Of a stretch of 64,000 bases of DNA, positions 13,999 to 22,654 are shown piece by piece (position 1 is the stretch's first letter; each line of letters opens with the position of its first letter). This DNA comes from Oscillospiraceae bacterium (GTDB lineage Bacteria > Bacillota > Clostridia > Oscillospirales > Oscillospiraceae). The DNA lies in contig CAJTFK010000003.1 in the NCBI GenBank assembly GCA_910575505.1, forward strand, positions 62,001 through 126,000. Reading direction: 5' to 3'. Under the pieces are notes generated by a model. It was not told where the DNA came from and did not search any database. It was given only the letters and a program-made list of their open reading frames with translations. The position numbers and the translations under genes are program-made.

Positions 13999-15402
13999 TC
14001 ACTTCTTCAGGGATTTCCGGTCTCCGCTTCCCGTCACGTCGTTGATCCACTTCCCGCTGCGGATGCGCCAGAAGCAGAAGGGGACCTTCACGAGGCAGTC
14101 CAGCTGAATGGCCAGGGCAATGGGCCAGCAGCCGGTTTTCAGCACCAGTGCGGTCAGAGCCGTCACCGGCAGGCAGACAAGCCACTGCGGAGCGATGTCC
14201 AGCACCGTGGACCAGACCACGTCCCCGCCAGCCCGGAGGATGCCGGTGACGGCGGAGATGGCGCAGGCGTGGGCGGGAATCCCGGCGAAGGCCGTTACCG
14301 CCAGGGCGGCGGCAATGGCGGCGGACTCCCCCTGAAGCTTGAACATGGGGAAGATGAAGGGGATAAAGACCACGGGCACCAGAATCAAAGAGACCAGGGC
14401 CAGCACACCGCCAACCAGAATGGTGAACCAGATCAGCGTGCTGCTCAGGGCCATAACCTTCTCCCGGCTCTGGCCCTCGCCGATGGCCTTGCCCATGATG
14501 ACCGCCGTGGCGGCCCCCAGGCCAAAGCACACCACCAGGAACAGCCGGTTCAGGTTGCCCATGACGGCGTTGGCCGCCAGCATCTCCACGGAGTTGTCCG
14601 TATATCCCAGAATGACGGTGAGAAGGGAATTCCCCAGGCCCCAGACGGCCTCGTTGAGGACCACCGGAGAGGCATATTTCAAAAAGCGCAGCGCCATGTC
14701 CCGCCCTGGCCGGAAAAAGCCCGCCAGATCCAGAGGGATCAGCCTGCTCCGCAGGGCGCAGACGGCGCAGATCAGAAACTCGCTGACACGGGCCAGCAGC
14801 GTGGCAATGGCCGCTCCGGCCACACCCAGAGCGGGGAAGCCGCCGTGGCCGAAAATCAGCAGATAATTCAGCCCCGTATTCAAAATGGTGGAAAAACCAA
14901 AGAGCTTCATGCCGAACGTCGGATTCTCCACCGACCGCATGGCGCTGGCATAGACGGAGGAGAGCATATTGAACACGAAGGCAAAGCCGATGATCCGGAG
15001 ATAGGGCGCGCCCAGGAGGCTCAGGTCGTGACGGTTGCTCAGCAGGTCCATCACTTCCACGGGGAAGCAGAAGAACAGGACTGCCGGTATCAGGGTGATG
15101 GCTCCGCCAATGATGGAGGCCACCCCCAGGGCCCGGCTGATGCTTTGCGTGTCCCCCCTGCCCCAATACTGGCTCACCAGGATGCCCAGGCCGCTCTGGA
15201 CGCCGAAAATGGTGCTGGTGAGGATAAACACCGGCACGTTGGCGCTGGTCACAGCCGCCATCTCCTCGTTGCCCAGCTGGCTGACCATGAAGGTGTCGAT
15301 CAGCCCCAGGGAAAAGGTGATGAGGTTTTGCAGAATCATCGGCAGGGAGAGCTTGAAGAGCCGTTTGTAAAAGCCCGGCTCACGGCGGAGGAAAGTGAAC
15401 AT
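13999..15402 (-). CDS. MATE family efflux transporter
   Basis: This is a 467-residue polytopic membrane protein with twelve predicted hydrophobic segments in two halves, as in the MATE family of Na+ or H+-coupled drug and metabolite exporters. The start region LPMILQNLITFSLGLIDTFM and QLGNEEMAAV are typical of the first helices. The ATG at 15402 has AGAGG six bases upstream; an earlier in-frame ATG lacks a ribosome site. The substrate is unknown. It lies between the RlmA-like gene and the cysteine desulfurase on the same strand. Confidence 0.92.
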   Translation of the reverse strand: MFTFLRREPGFYKRLFKLSLPMILQNLITFSLGLIDTFMVSQLGNEEMAAVTSANVPVFILTSTIFGVQSGLGILVSQYWGRGDTQSISRALGVASIIGGAITLIPAVLFFCFPVEVMDLLSNRHDLSLLGAPYLRIIGFAFVFNMLSSVYASAMRSVENPTFGMKLFGFSTILNTGLNYLLIFGHGGFPALGVAGAAIATLLARVSEFLICAVCALRSRLIPLDLAGFFRPGRDMALRFLKYASPVVLNEAVWGLGNSLLTVILGYTDNSVEMLAANAVMGNLNRLFLVVCFGLGAATAVIMGKAIGEGQSREKVMALSSTLIWFTILVGGVLALVSLILVPVVFIPFIFPMFKLQGESAAIAAALAVTAFAGIPAHACAISAVTGILRAGGDVVWSTVLDIAPQWLVCLPVTALTALVLKTGCWPIALAIQLDCLVKVPFCFWRIRSGKWINDVTGSGDRKSLKK

Positions 15403-15422
15403 AACATACCTCTTTTGTGTCA

Positions 15423-15510
15423 GAGTGGAGAACAAAGAGCGGAGAATGAAGATAAGGGGCAGCAGACAAAGCGGCCGGCTTTTATCTCCGCTCTCCTCCC
15501 TCAACTCTAC
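15423..15510 (+). repeat. Purine-rich intergenic repeat, copy C
   Basis: It begins GAGTGGAGAAC, has GAGCGGAGAATGAAGATAA and ends TTATCTCCGCTCT...CTCAACTCTAC, so AGATAA/TTATCT and AGCGGAG/CTCCGCT arms can pair. It ends directly at the stop codon of the cysteine desulfurase gene. Confidence 0.6.
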
Positions 15511-16638
15511 TCAAAGCATGGGCATCCTCGTATCATGGTGCCGCCGGAGGGCCCGGGCGCAGGCGTCGATCTCCTCCGCCGTTGTCTCCGGGCCGAAACT
15601 GATCCGGATCACCCCGGAGGCCGTCCGCTTCGGCAGCTTCAGAGCAGCGACGACGTGGCTGGGCTTCCCCTGGTGGCAGGCGGATCCGGCGGAAACACAG
15701 ATGCCCTGACTGCCCAGGTCGTTGACAATGTTCTGGCTGGGCCAGCCCACGAGAGACACCGGCAGAATATGGGGGGCCCCGCCGGCGCCGATAATCTGTA
15801 AATCAGGGATACTTGACAGCGCCTCGACGGCATGGGCTTTCAGGGCCTGAAGGTGCTCCCGGTCCCTCTGGCGGGTCTCCATGCGCAGCTCCGCCGCCCT
15901 GGCGAAGCCGGCAATCTGGGCCGTGGCCTCGGTGCCCGCCCGGAAGCCGGATTCCTGCCCGCCGCCGGGCAGGAGGGGCCGGGGGTTTTTCACCCGGGGG
16001 CCGATGTACAGGGCCCCGACGCCCTTGGGGCCGCCGATCTTATGGGCGGAGACGCTGACAAAATCCGCCCCCAGATTCCTGGCGGAAAAGGTCAGAAAGC
16101 CCTGAACCGCGTCGGTGTGGAGAAGGGCTTTGGGGTTTTTCGCTCCCAGGCCCCGGGCAATCTCCCCGATGGGGAAGACGGTTCCCAACTCGTTGTTCAC
16201 CAGCATGACGGAGACCACGGCCGTATCGGGGCGCACCGCCTCCAGCACCTGGGCGGCGGTGATGTTCCCCTCTCCGTCCGGGGCAAGGCGGGTCACTTCA
16301 CAGCCCTCCTGCTCCAATTGTTTGCAGCACTCCATCACGGCGCTGTGCTCCACCGCCGTGGTGACGATGTGCCGTCCCATGTGGCGGTTCTGCCACACCG
16401 CGGCCCGGAGGGCCCAGCTGTCCCCCTCGGTGCCGCAGGAGGTGAAGAACAGGCGCTCCGGAGGGCAGTCCATGGCGGCGGCCACGGTTCTCCGCCAGCC
16501 CTCCACCCGTTTTTTCATCTCCAGCCCGGCGGGATACTGGGAGCTGGGATTGCCATACTGTCCGGCCAGCACCTCATACATGGCATCGGCCACAGCCCTG
16601 GGCGCCGGCGCGGTGGCGGCATAGTCCAAATAAATCAC
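15511..16638 (-). CDS. Cysteine desulfurase (NifS/IscS-like)
   Basis: This PLP enzyme takes sulfur from cysteine as a protein persulfide for Fe-S clusters or tRNA thiolation. The 375-residue protein starts MIYLDYAATAP, has TAVEHSAV (His over the cofactor, about residue 98), VSAHKIGGPKG with the PLP-binding Lys (about residue 199) and the catalytic Cys in SAGSACHQGKPS (about residue 320). The single-residue neighbourhood around that Cys matches the class II-like short loop. The start is GTG with AGGAG six bases upstream. No scaffold gene is adjacent. Confidence 0.93.
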   Translation of the reverse strand: MIYLDYAATAPAPRAVADAMYEVLAGQYGNPSSQYPAGLEMKKRVEGWRRTVAAAMDCPPERLFFTSCGTEGDSWALRAAVWQNRHMGRHIVTTAVEHSAVMECCKQLEQEGCEVTRLAPDGEGNITAAQVLEAVRPDTAVVSVMLVNNELGTVFPIGEIARGLGAKNPKALLHTDAVQGFLTFSARNLGADFVSVSAHKIGGPKGVGALYIGPRVKNPRPLLPGGGQESGFRAGTEATAQIAGFARAAELRMETRQRDREHLQALKAHAVEALSSIPDLQIIGAGGAPHILPVSLVGWPSQNIVNDLGSQGICVSAGSACHQGKPSHVVAALKLPKRTASGVIRISFGPETTAEEIDACARALRRHHDTRMPML

Positions 16639-16810
16639 GGAGCGCTCCTTTCCTCTTGCCCTGGGGCAGAAATACAGGTATAATAATGGGGCCGGTTTCG
16701 GCTGTGTACATCCACGTCAGTCAAAGTCCATCTATTATATAAAGGATTGTCCAAAAGTGCAAGACCCAAAGCGGAAAAACAGCGAACAATCCGGAAGGAG
16801 GCGGCGCGCC

Positions 16811-17428
16811 GTGTTTCAGTCTGCGTTTCCCCATGCGCTGGAGCGGGATGCCGCCGCTCTGGAAGAACGGCTGGAGCTTCGGAGCCTATGCCCCACGGGG
16901 CGGTTCATGACCCCCGAGGAACAGCGGTCCTGGCGTCTCCCCGGCGGCGAGACCCTCCGCTTTCCCTACCGGGTCTATCTGCCGGATTCTCCGGACGCCG
17001 CCGGGCTGCCGCCGGCCCGGGCCGCCATGCTCCACTGCCTGTTCTCCCGGAGCCATGATGGCTTCGTCCGCCAGCGGCACATCCAGGCCCTCCTGGACGG
17101 GGAGCCGCCGGAGTGGGCCCTGCCCTATATCGTGGAGGTCTGCGGCGAGTATGTCGTACAGATCCTGGATCTGGTTTACAGCCGCCTGCGGGACCGGGAC
17201 ACGTCGTCCTATGCAGAGCTGTGCCGCCTGAATCTCCCCCATTTTTTGTATGTCCATGCCCGCATGATCAGCTATTGGAATGAATTTTACCGCTGGGGAA
17301 CCTGCCGACGTTACCGGGATTATGTCGGAAGGGCCCTGTTTCAGCAATGCTTCGGCTATACCCGCTCTCTGGAGCGCGTGGGCCGCGAATCTGACATGAT
17401 GAAGGAAATGAGGAACAAATATCCATGA
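16811..17428 (+). CDS. Conserved-looking protein of unknown function, first gene of the mtaB operon
   Basis: I do not recognise a family. The 205-residue protein is soluble, rich in Arg, Tyr and Leu, and probably mostly helical, with LLDGEPPEWALPYIVEVCGEYVV split over residues 93-115 and aromatic-rich SYWNEFYRWG near 155. The GTG at 16811 has AAGGAGG nine bases upstream; a GTG at 16757 lacks such a site. Its stop overlaps the mtaB start (ATGA), which supports translation. Confidence 0.75.
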   Translation: MFQSAFPHALERDAAALEERLELRSLCPTGRFMTPEEQRSWRLPGGETLRFPYRVYLPDSPDAAGLPPARAAMLHCLFSRSHDGFVRQRHIQALLDGEPPEWALPYIVEVCGEYVVQILDLVYSRLRDRDTSSYAELCRLNLPHFLYVHARMISYWNEFYRWGTCRRYRDYVGRALFQQCFGYTRSLERVGRESDMMKEMRNKYP

Positions 17429-18783
17429 AAGTTGCCATCTACACCCTGGGATGCAAGGTGAACCAGTACGAGACCCAGGCCATGGAGCGGGAGCTCCGGG
17501 CCCGGGGCCACGAAATCACGGACTTCGGCCAGGAGGCCGACGCCTATGTGGTCAACACCTGCTCCGTCACCGCCGTCAGCGACCAGAAATCCCGGCAGAT
17601 TGTCCGCCGCATCCGCAGAGAGCACCCGGAGGCCATTGTGGCCGTGTGCGGCTGTTACGCCCAGACCCACGCCGGAGAGGCCCGGACCCTGGGCGCAGAC
17701 GTGCTGGGGGGCTCCGGAGACCGGATGGGCTTTCTCCACCTGCTGGAGCAGGCGGCGGAGGCCCGGGCGGCGGCGAACAGCCCCCGGCAGGAGGCGAAGG
17801 CTTCCGGGACGTCCCCGGGGCCCGGGACCCTGGAGTCCTTCGACTCCCCCTTTGCCCGCCGCCACATTGAATGGCTCCCCGCCGGCGGGATGGAGGGCCG
17901 GACCCGGGCCCTTCTGAAGGTGGAGGACGGCTGCACCAATTTCTGTTCCTACTGCATCATCCCCTACGCCAGGGGGCCGGTGCGGTCCCTGTCTATGGAA
18001 GAGGCGGCGGTTCAGGCGGCGGAGCTGAAGAACCGGGGCTATCAGGAAATCGTTCTCACCGGCATTGAGATTTCCTCCTGGGGACGGGACCTGGAACCGG
18101 GACTGACCCTTATGGACCTGCTGGAGACCCTCAGCGCCGCCGTCCCCGGCGTGCGTCTCCGGCTGGGCAGTCTGGAGCCCAGAACCGTCACGCCGGCCTT
18201 CTGCCGCCGGGCGTCCGTGCTGCCGGACCTGTGCCATCAGTTCCACCTGTCCCTGCAAAGCGGGTGCGGCGCCACCCTGAAGCGGATGAACCGGAAGTAC
18301 AGCCCCGCCCGGTATTTCGAGTCCGTGGAGCTGCTGAATCAGACCTTCCGCCGTCCCGCCGTCACCACGGACCTGATTACCGGTTTTCCCGGCGAGACCG
18401 AGGAGGAATTCGAGGAAACCCTGGCCTTTATCCGGAAATGCGGCTTTGCCCGGATTCACGTCTTCCCCTACTCCGTCCGGCCCGGGACCCCGGCGGCAGA
18501 CATGGAGCAGATTCCGGTTCCCGTCCGGGAGGAGCGGGCCCGCCGGGCCGGGGCCGTGGCGGAGGAGCTGCGCCGGGCCTATCTGGAGGGCTGTGTAGGC
18601 GAGGTCCATTCCGTCCTCTTCGAGCAGCCCAAGGCGGGAGGCTTCTTCGGTCACGCCGGGAACTACGCCGGGGTCCTTGTGCCGGCGGAGGGGCGGGACC
18701 TGCATAATCAAATCAAAAACGTCCGGATTACCGGCGTTGGCGACAGCGTATTATTGGGAGAAATTGAGGAGGAAGCGACATGA
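17425..18783 (+). CDS. mtaB: tRNA t6A37 methylthiotransferase MtaB
   Basis: MtaB is a radical-SAM enzyme that adds a methylthio group to t6A at position 37 of ANN-decoding tRNAs. The 452-residue protein has the N-terminal MTTase domain with its three cluster cysteines (TLGCKVNQYE, VNTCSVTAVSD, VCGCYAQTHAG), the radical-SAM CxxxCxxC in GCTNFCSYCIIPY (about residue 175), and a C-terminal TRAM-like end. TLGCKVNQ is characteristic of MtaB rather than MiaB or RimO. It overlaps both neighbours by 4 bp (ATGA at each junction). Confidence 0.93.
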   Translation: MKVAIYTLGCKVNQYETQAMERELRARGHEITDFGQEADAYVVNTCSVTAVSDQKSRQIVRRIRREHPEAIVAVCGCYAQTHAGEARTLGADVLGGSGDRMGFLHLLEQAAEARAAANSPRQEAKASGTSPGPGTLESFDSPFARRHIEWLPAGGMEGRTRALLKVEDGCTNFCSYCIIPYARGPVRSLSMEEAAVQAAELKNRGYQEIVLTGIEISSWGRDLEPGLTLMDLLETLSAAVPGVRLRLGSLEPRTVTPAFCRRASVLPDLCHQFHLSLQSGCGATLKRMNRKYSPARYFESVELLNQTFRRPAVTTDLITGFPGETEEEFEETLAFIRKCGFARIHVFPYSVRPGTPAADMEQIPVPVREERARRAGAVAEELRRAYLEGCVGEVHSVLFEQPKAGGFFGHAGNYAGVLVPAEGRDLHNQIKNVRITGVGDSVLLGEIEEEAT

Positions 18784-19583
18784 ACGGATACGGCGGACAG
18801 GAAAAAGAGCTGGAGAAGACAGCCGTCCCCGACGGGGAGGGCGGAACGGGAGCCGCCGCCCCGGAGGAGGACGGGATGGAGATTGCCGTCCCGGAGCAGG
18901 ACTGCGGGCAGGAAACAGCCGCCTCGGAGGAGCAGGCGGAAAAGAAGGGCGGAGAAAGATTTTCCGGCAAGAGAGCGGGCAGCAGCCTCCCCAAAACCGG
19001 CCGGATGCAGAAGAGCCACTTCTTCGCCTATATTTCCCGGATGCGCTTCATTCAGCGCTGGGCCCTGATGCGCAACACCGCCCCGGAGAACGTCCAGGAG
19101 CACAGTCATCAGGTGGCCGTCCTGGCCCACGCCCTGGCCGTCATCCGCAACGAGAAATTCGCCGGCTGTACCGACCCCGGCGCGGTAGCGGCGGCGGCGC
19201 TGTTCCACGACGCCAGCGAGATTCTGACCGGCGACATGCCCACCCCCATCAAATATGATAACCCCGTCATCCGCGGCGCCTATAAGGATGTGGAGGCGGT
19301 GGCGGAACAAAAGCTGCTGGACATGCTGCCGGAGGGGATCCGGAGATGGTATGTCCCCCTGCTGACGGAGGTGGACCCGGAGACCGGGCGGCTGGTGAAG
19401 GCGGCAGACAAGCTCTCAGCCCACATCAAATGTCTGGAGGAGCTGAAAGCCGGAAACGCCGAATTCCGGGAGGCCGCCGCCCAGACCCGCCGGGCTCTGG
19501 AGGCCATGGCGCTGCCGGAAGTGGATTATTTTCTGGAGGTCTTTCTGGACAGCTTTTCTCTGACCCTGGACGAGCTGAAATAA
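18780..19583 (+). CDS. YfbR-like HD-domain 5'-nucleotidase with acidic N-terminal extension
   Basis: From about residue 78 this is a YfbR-type HD phosphohydrolase: SRMRFIQRWALM, then EHSHQVAVLAHAL (metal His), ALFHDASEILTGD (HD motif), PIKYD and KAADKLSAHIKC with the last Asp. Such enzymes dephosphorylate deoxynucleoside monophosphates. The first 75 or so residues are an acidic Glu/Gly-rich low-complexity stretch absent from ordinary YfbR (about 200 aa); they may be a disordered tail. The ATG overlaps the mtaB stop. Confidence 0.88.
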   Translation: MNGYGGQEKELEKTAVPDGEGGTGAAAPEEDGMEIAVPEQDCGQETAASEEQAEKKGGERFSGKRAGSSLPKTGRMQKSHFFAYISRMRFIQRWALMRNTAPENVQEHSHQVAVLAHALAVIRNEKFAGCTDPGAVAAAALFHDASEILTGDMPTPIKYDNPVIRGAYKDVEAVAEQKLLDMLPEGIRRWYVPLLTEVDPETGRLVKAADKLSAHIKCLEELKAGNAEFREAAAQTRRALEAMALPEVDYFLEVFLDSFSLTLDELK

Positions 19584-19745
19584 GAGAGTTGAGAGTGGCG
19601 AGTTGAGATTCGAGAGTCGGGAGTGGAGATTTTTGGGTTCAGCCGGGAACTTTTCTCCGTTTTTTCCGTCATAACCAATAACAGAGAGTCAGCGGCGGAG
19701 GCAAAGAGGCCCACCGGACAGTCTCCGCACTCTCAACTCTACACA
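19584..19745 (+). repeat. Purine-rich intergenic repeat, copy D (extended)
   Basis: It begins GAGAGTTGAGAGTGGCGAG just after the HD gene and ends GACAGTCTCCGCACTCTCAA before the YcdB gene, so the ends can pair (GAGTTGAGAGT/ACTCTCAACTC). The centre is not purine-rich. It is looser than copies A-C. Confidence 0.5.
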
Positions 19746-19757
19746 GGAGGGATGATT

Positions 19758-21923
19758 ATGAAACGCATGCTTTCCCTGCTTTTGACCGCCTCGCTTATGG
19801 CGGCTCTGGCCCTGCCCGCCGCCGCGGCGGAGGATGACACCCAGGCCCGCCTGGCCAGGGTGACCCAGGCGGTGAAGACCGTGCTGGACCTGGACACCGG
19901 CTCATATGAGGCGTTCAGCGGCGACTGCTATGAGGAGCTGGTCCCTGTCTGGACGCTGCGGTGGACCGGCGGGAAGGACGGCGAGACCCTGACGGTGGAG
20001 GCCCTGGAGAACGGCGCCGTCATCCAGTACCAGCTGAACGGCAGCACCGCCGTCCCCGCCGGCCGGAGCGGGGACTTCCCCGTCTTCCCGGCGGAGGAGG
20101 AGCAGGCGAACGCCCGGGAAACGGCGGAGACCTTTTTGAGCAAGGTTCTGGACCCCATGGAGCAAGTGGAGCTGGAAACGCCCCAGGGAGCCGGCCAGCT
20201 GAACAGCTCCGGCATCCGCTTTTCCGGCACGCTGCTGTTAAACGGCCTGCCCTCTCCCCTGAGCTACAGCATCCGCGTGAATGACGGCCGGGTGACCAGC
20301 TTCCGGCGGGACGCCCGGCAGACCACCTTCCTGGGCTCCGTCCCCGGCAATGAGGCCGGCGTCTCCCAGGCCCAGGCCGCCGCGGCCCTGAAGCAGACGC
20401 TGGGGCTGAAACTGGAATACGTCCTGGACGAGGACGGCGCCGCCGTGCTCCGCTACGTGCCGGAGGCGGACCTGCACACCTTCTATGCCGGCGCCGACAC
20501 CGGGGACCTCATCGACCTGACGGAGCTGCGGGAGAAGATGCGCCGCCTCACCTCCGCCGCCGGCGGCATGGCCGGGGACGCCGCGGCAGACGTCCCCATG
20601 ACCACGGAAAACGGCAGCGCAAAATCCCTCTCCGCCGCCGAGCTGGCGGGGGTGGAAAAGCTGAAGGACGTCCGCCCCGCCGAAGAACTGGACAAAGCCC
20701 TCCGGGCCCTCTCCGGCCTCGGCCTCCAGGGCTGGACCCTCTCTTCCTCCTCCTACACGCTGGAGAAGGAGGACGAGACGGAGACCGTTCTCTGTACCCT
20801 GCGCTACCGCCGAACAGCGGAGGACGAGACCTATTCCCGCACCGTCACCGTGGACGCCCGCACCGGCGAAATCCGGCGGGTTTACTCCTCCGCCCCCTGG
20901 GGCCGGGAGGCGAAGCTGACGGCAGACCAGGCCCAGGAAAAGGCCCTGGCCTTTTTGAAGGCCATTGCGCCGGACCGGACGGAGGCCCTGGCGCTCTACG
21001 ACAGTGAGGACCAGACCGCCGACGGCTCCCCCAGCTATAGCTTCACCTTTGCCCGGAGGGTCAACGGCTGTTTCTTCCCCGCCAATGCCTACAGAGTGGA
21101 CATCGACTCTGCGGACGGCTCCGTACACCGTTTTTACCGGACCTGGGACGAGGACCTGACCTTCCCCTCCCCCGAGGGCGTCATCTCCGAAAGCGCCGCC
21201 CTGGACGCCTGGATGGGCACCTATGACACCGTCCTGGCCTACAGGCTGGTTCCCCAGAAGATGGATGAAGCCGACCCCCTCCAGGCCAGGGCCATCCGGC
21301 AGGGCATGGACTACTTCCACGTCCTCCGTCTGACCTATGCCCTGGAGCGGGAGGAGGCCTGCCCGGGCATCGACGCCAGGAGCGGAAAGCCCGTATTCCA
21401 GAAGTACTCCGACCGCTCCGATATCTCCTACAGCGACCTTTCCGGCAGTACCTGGCAGGCGGACATCGAGAAGCTGGCCCGGTACGGCGTGGGCTATGAC
21501 GGCGGCGTGTTCCGCCCCGGCAAGACCCTGACCCAGTGGGACCTGATCTGCCTGCTGGGGAGCCTGCGGTTCTGGCGGATGGACCCGGAGACCGCCACCG
21601 GGGAGGAGCGGGACACCCTCTATTCCGACGCCTACGCCCGGGGCCTGCTGACTCCGGCGGAGCGGGCCGACAACGCCCCCGTCACCCGGGCCGCCCTGGT
21701 AAAGCTGCTGCTGGATGACGCGGACTACGGTCCCGCCGCCCGCCTCAGCGGCATCTACACGGTGAGCTACACCGACAAGGACGGCATCCCCGCCTCCGGG
21801 CTGGGCTATGCCGCCATGGCCCAGGCCCTGGGCATGGCCAGGGGGACCTATCACGGGACCCGGACCGCCAGCCGGGGCGAAGCCGCCTTTATGCTCTGCC
21901 GCCTGCTGGAGCGGGCGGTCTGA
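19758..21923 (+). CDS. YcdB/YcdC-repeat protein with C-terminal S-layer homology motifs
   Basis: This is a secreted 721-residue protein. It has a signal peptide ending ALPAAAA, a body of repeated beta-rich PepSY/YcdB-like units (signatures such as SRTVTVDARTGEIRRV and YRVDIDSADGSVHRFYR), and from about residue 555 S-layer homology motifs (DIEKLARYGVGYDGGVFRP; ASRGEAAFMLCRLLERA) that would hold it to wall polymers. AGGAGG is seven bases before the ATG at 19758. The function of YcdB repeats is not known. A strong terminator follows. Confidence 0.87.
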   Translation: MKRMLSLLLTASLMAALALPAAAAEDDTQARLARVTQAVKTVLDLDTGSYEAFSGDCYEELVPVWTLRWTGGKDGETLTVEALENGAVIQYQLNGSTAVPAGRSGDFPVFPAEEEQANARETAETFLSKVLDPMEQVELETPQGAGQLNSSGIRFSGTLLLNGLPSPLSYSIRVNDGRVTSFRRDARQTTFLGSVPGNEAGVSQAQAAAALKQTLGLKLEYVLDEDGAAVLRYVPEADLHTFYAGADTGDLIDLTELREKMRRLTSAAGGMAGDAAADVPMTTENGSAKSLSAAELAGVEKLKDVRPAEELDKALRALSGLGLQGWTLSSSSYTLEKEDETETVLCTLRYRRTAEDETYSRTVTVDARTGEIRRVYSSAPWGREAKLTADQAQEKALAFLKAIAPDRTEALALYDSEDQTADGSPSYSFTFARRVNGCFFPANAYRVDIDSADGSVHRFYRTWDEDLTFPSPEGVISESAALDAWMGTYDTVLAYRLVPQKMDEADPLQARAIRQGMDYFHVLRLTYALEREEACPGIDARSGKPVFQKYSDRSDISYSDLSGSTWQADIEKLARYGVGYDGGVFRPGKTLTQWDLICLLGSLRFWRMDPETATGEERDTLYSDAYARGLLTPAERADNAPVTRAALVKLLLDDADYGPAARLSGIYTVSYTDKDGIPASGLGYAAMAQALGMARGTYHGTRTASRGEAAFMLCRLLERAV

Positions 21924-21953
21924 TACGCCCGGACAACGATAAACAAAAACGAA

Positions 21954-21988
21954 GGCCCCCGGCAGGTTATACTGCCGGGGGCCTTTTT
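21954..21988 (+). terminator. Rho-independent terminator of the YcdB/SLH gene
   Basis: The 12-bp stem GGCCCCCGGCAG/CTGCCGGGGGCC with a 6-nt loop is followed by TTTTT. Confidence 0.93.
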
Positions 21989-22003
21989 CCGATTCCGGGA
22001 ACA

Positions 22004-22037
22004 AAGCGCCGGTCTGCCGAAAGGCAGACCGGCGCTT
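22004..22037. terminator. Perfect 15-bp hairpin, probable terminator of the HPr-like gene
   Basis: The arms AAGCGCCGGTCTGCC and GGCAGACCGGCGCTT are separated by four bases, GAAA on the plus strand and TTTC on the minus strand. It lies between the SLH gene terminator and the HPr-like gene (-). The T-run is short on both strands, so a terminator role is likely but not certain. Confidence 0.6.
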
Positions 22038-22108
22038 GTCTGACGGGCTTTTGACGGATGCCGCGCCCCCTCTCCGGCGCGGACCGTCCTCTTTCCCGGG
22101 CCTCTTCC

Positions 22109-22363
22109 TCAGACCCGATGCTCCAAAATCCCGGCCAGGGCCTCCAGAGCCTCCTCCGCGTCGCCGCCCTCTGCCGACAGCTCCGCTTCCACGCCGCTCC
22201 GCATGCCCAGAGACAGGAAGCCCAGCAGGCTCTTGGCGTTGACACTGTTGCCGTTCCGGGTGACTAGGATGTAGCTGGTAAACTCATTGGCCGTCTTGAT
22301 AAACATGGTGGCGGCCTGGTTAACCTGATCCTCTGGAATCTGTACTTCAACTGTTCGTTTCAT
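22109..22363 (-). CDS. Crh-like HPr-family protein lacking the phosphocarrier histidine
   Basis: This 84-residue protein has the HPr fold pattern: MKRTVEVQIPED, TMFIKTANEF, VNAKSLLGFLSLG and the acidic C-terminal helix. At the place of the HPr HARPA motif it reads VNQAA, so His15 and Arg17 are absent and PTS phosphotransfer is not expected. The Ser46 region KSLLGFLSLG is retained. This matches the logic of Bacillus Crh, which acts with CcpA in catabolite repression; whether an HPr kinase modifies it cannot be seen. GGAG lies seven bases before the ATG. Confidence 0.85.
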   Translation of the reverse strand: MKRTVEVQIPEDQVNQAATMFIKTANEFTSYILVTRNGNSVNAKSLLGFLSLGMRSGVEAELSAEGGDAEEALEALAGILEHRV

Positions 22364-22654
22364 CGACCCACTCCGTTCCGCGAAAATTGATAGGGACAAG
22401 TATACCACATTTCCAGTCAGTTTCCAGCTTTTATTAAAGAAGTGAGAGGCCCGAACTGCATTTTTGTGAGCTCTGTACGGGAAACTCCTTTGCCTCCCCT
22501 TTGAAATTGTAAGAAAGTCTTAAGATTTTTGTCCGGTCGTTCGTAAGAATTTTCTGCTATTCTGGAAACAGCTTCCGGAGGCTGAAGAAAACGGAGCGGG
22601 TATCCCGTAATATCTCTGAGCGCCCGCCCCATCATAAAAAGGAGACGAACAAGT

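Noticed and set aside
22440-22654. Promoter before the S41 peptidase gene
   Set aside because: A TATTCT-like -10 is present, but no -35 at a proper distance could be found.
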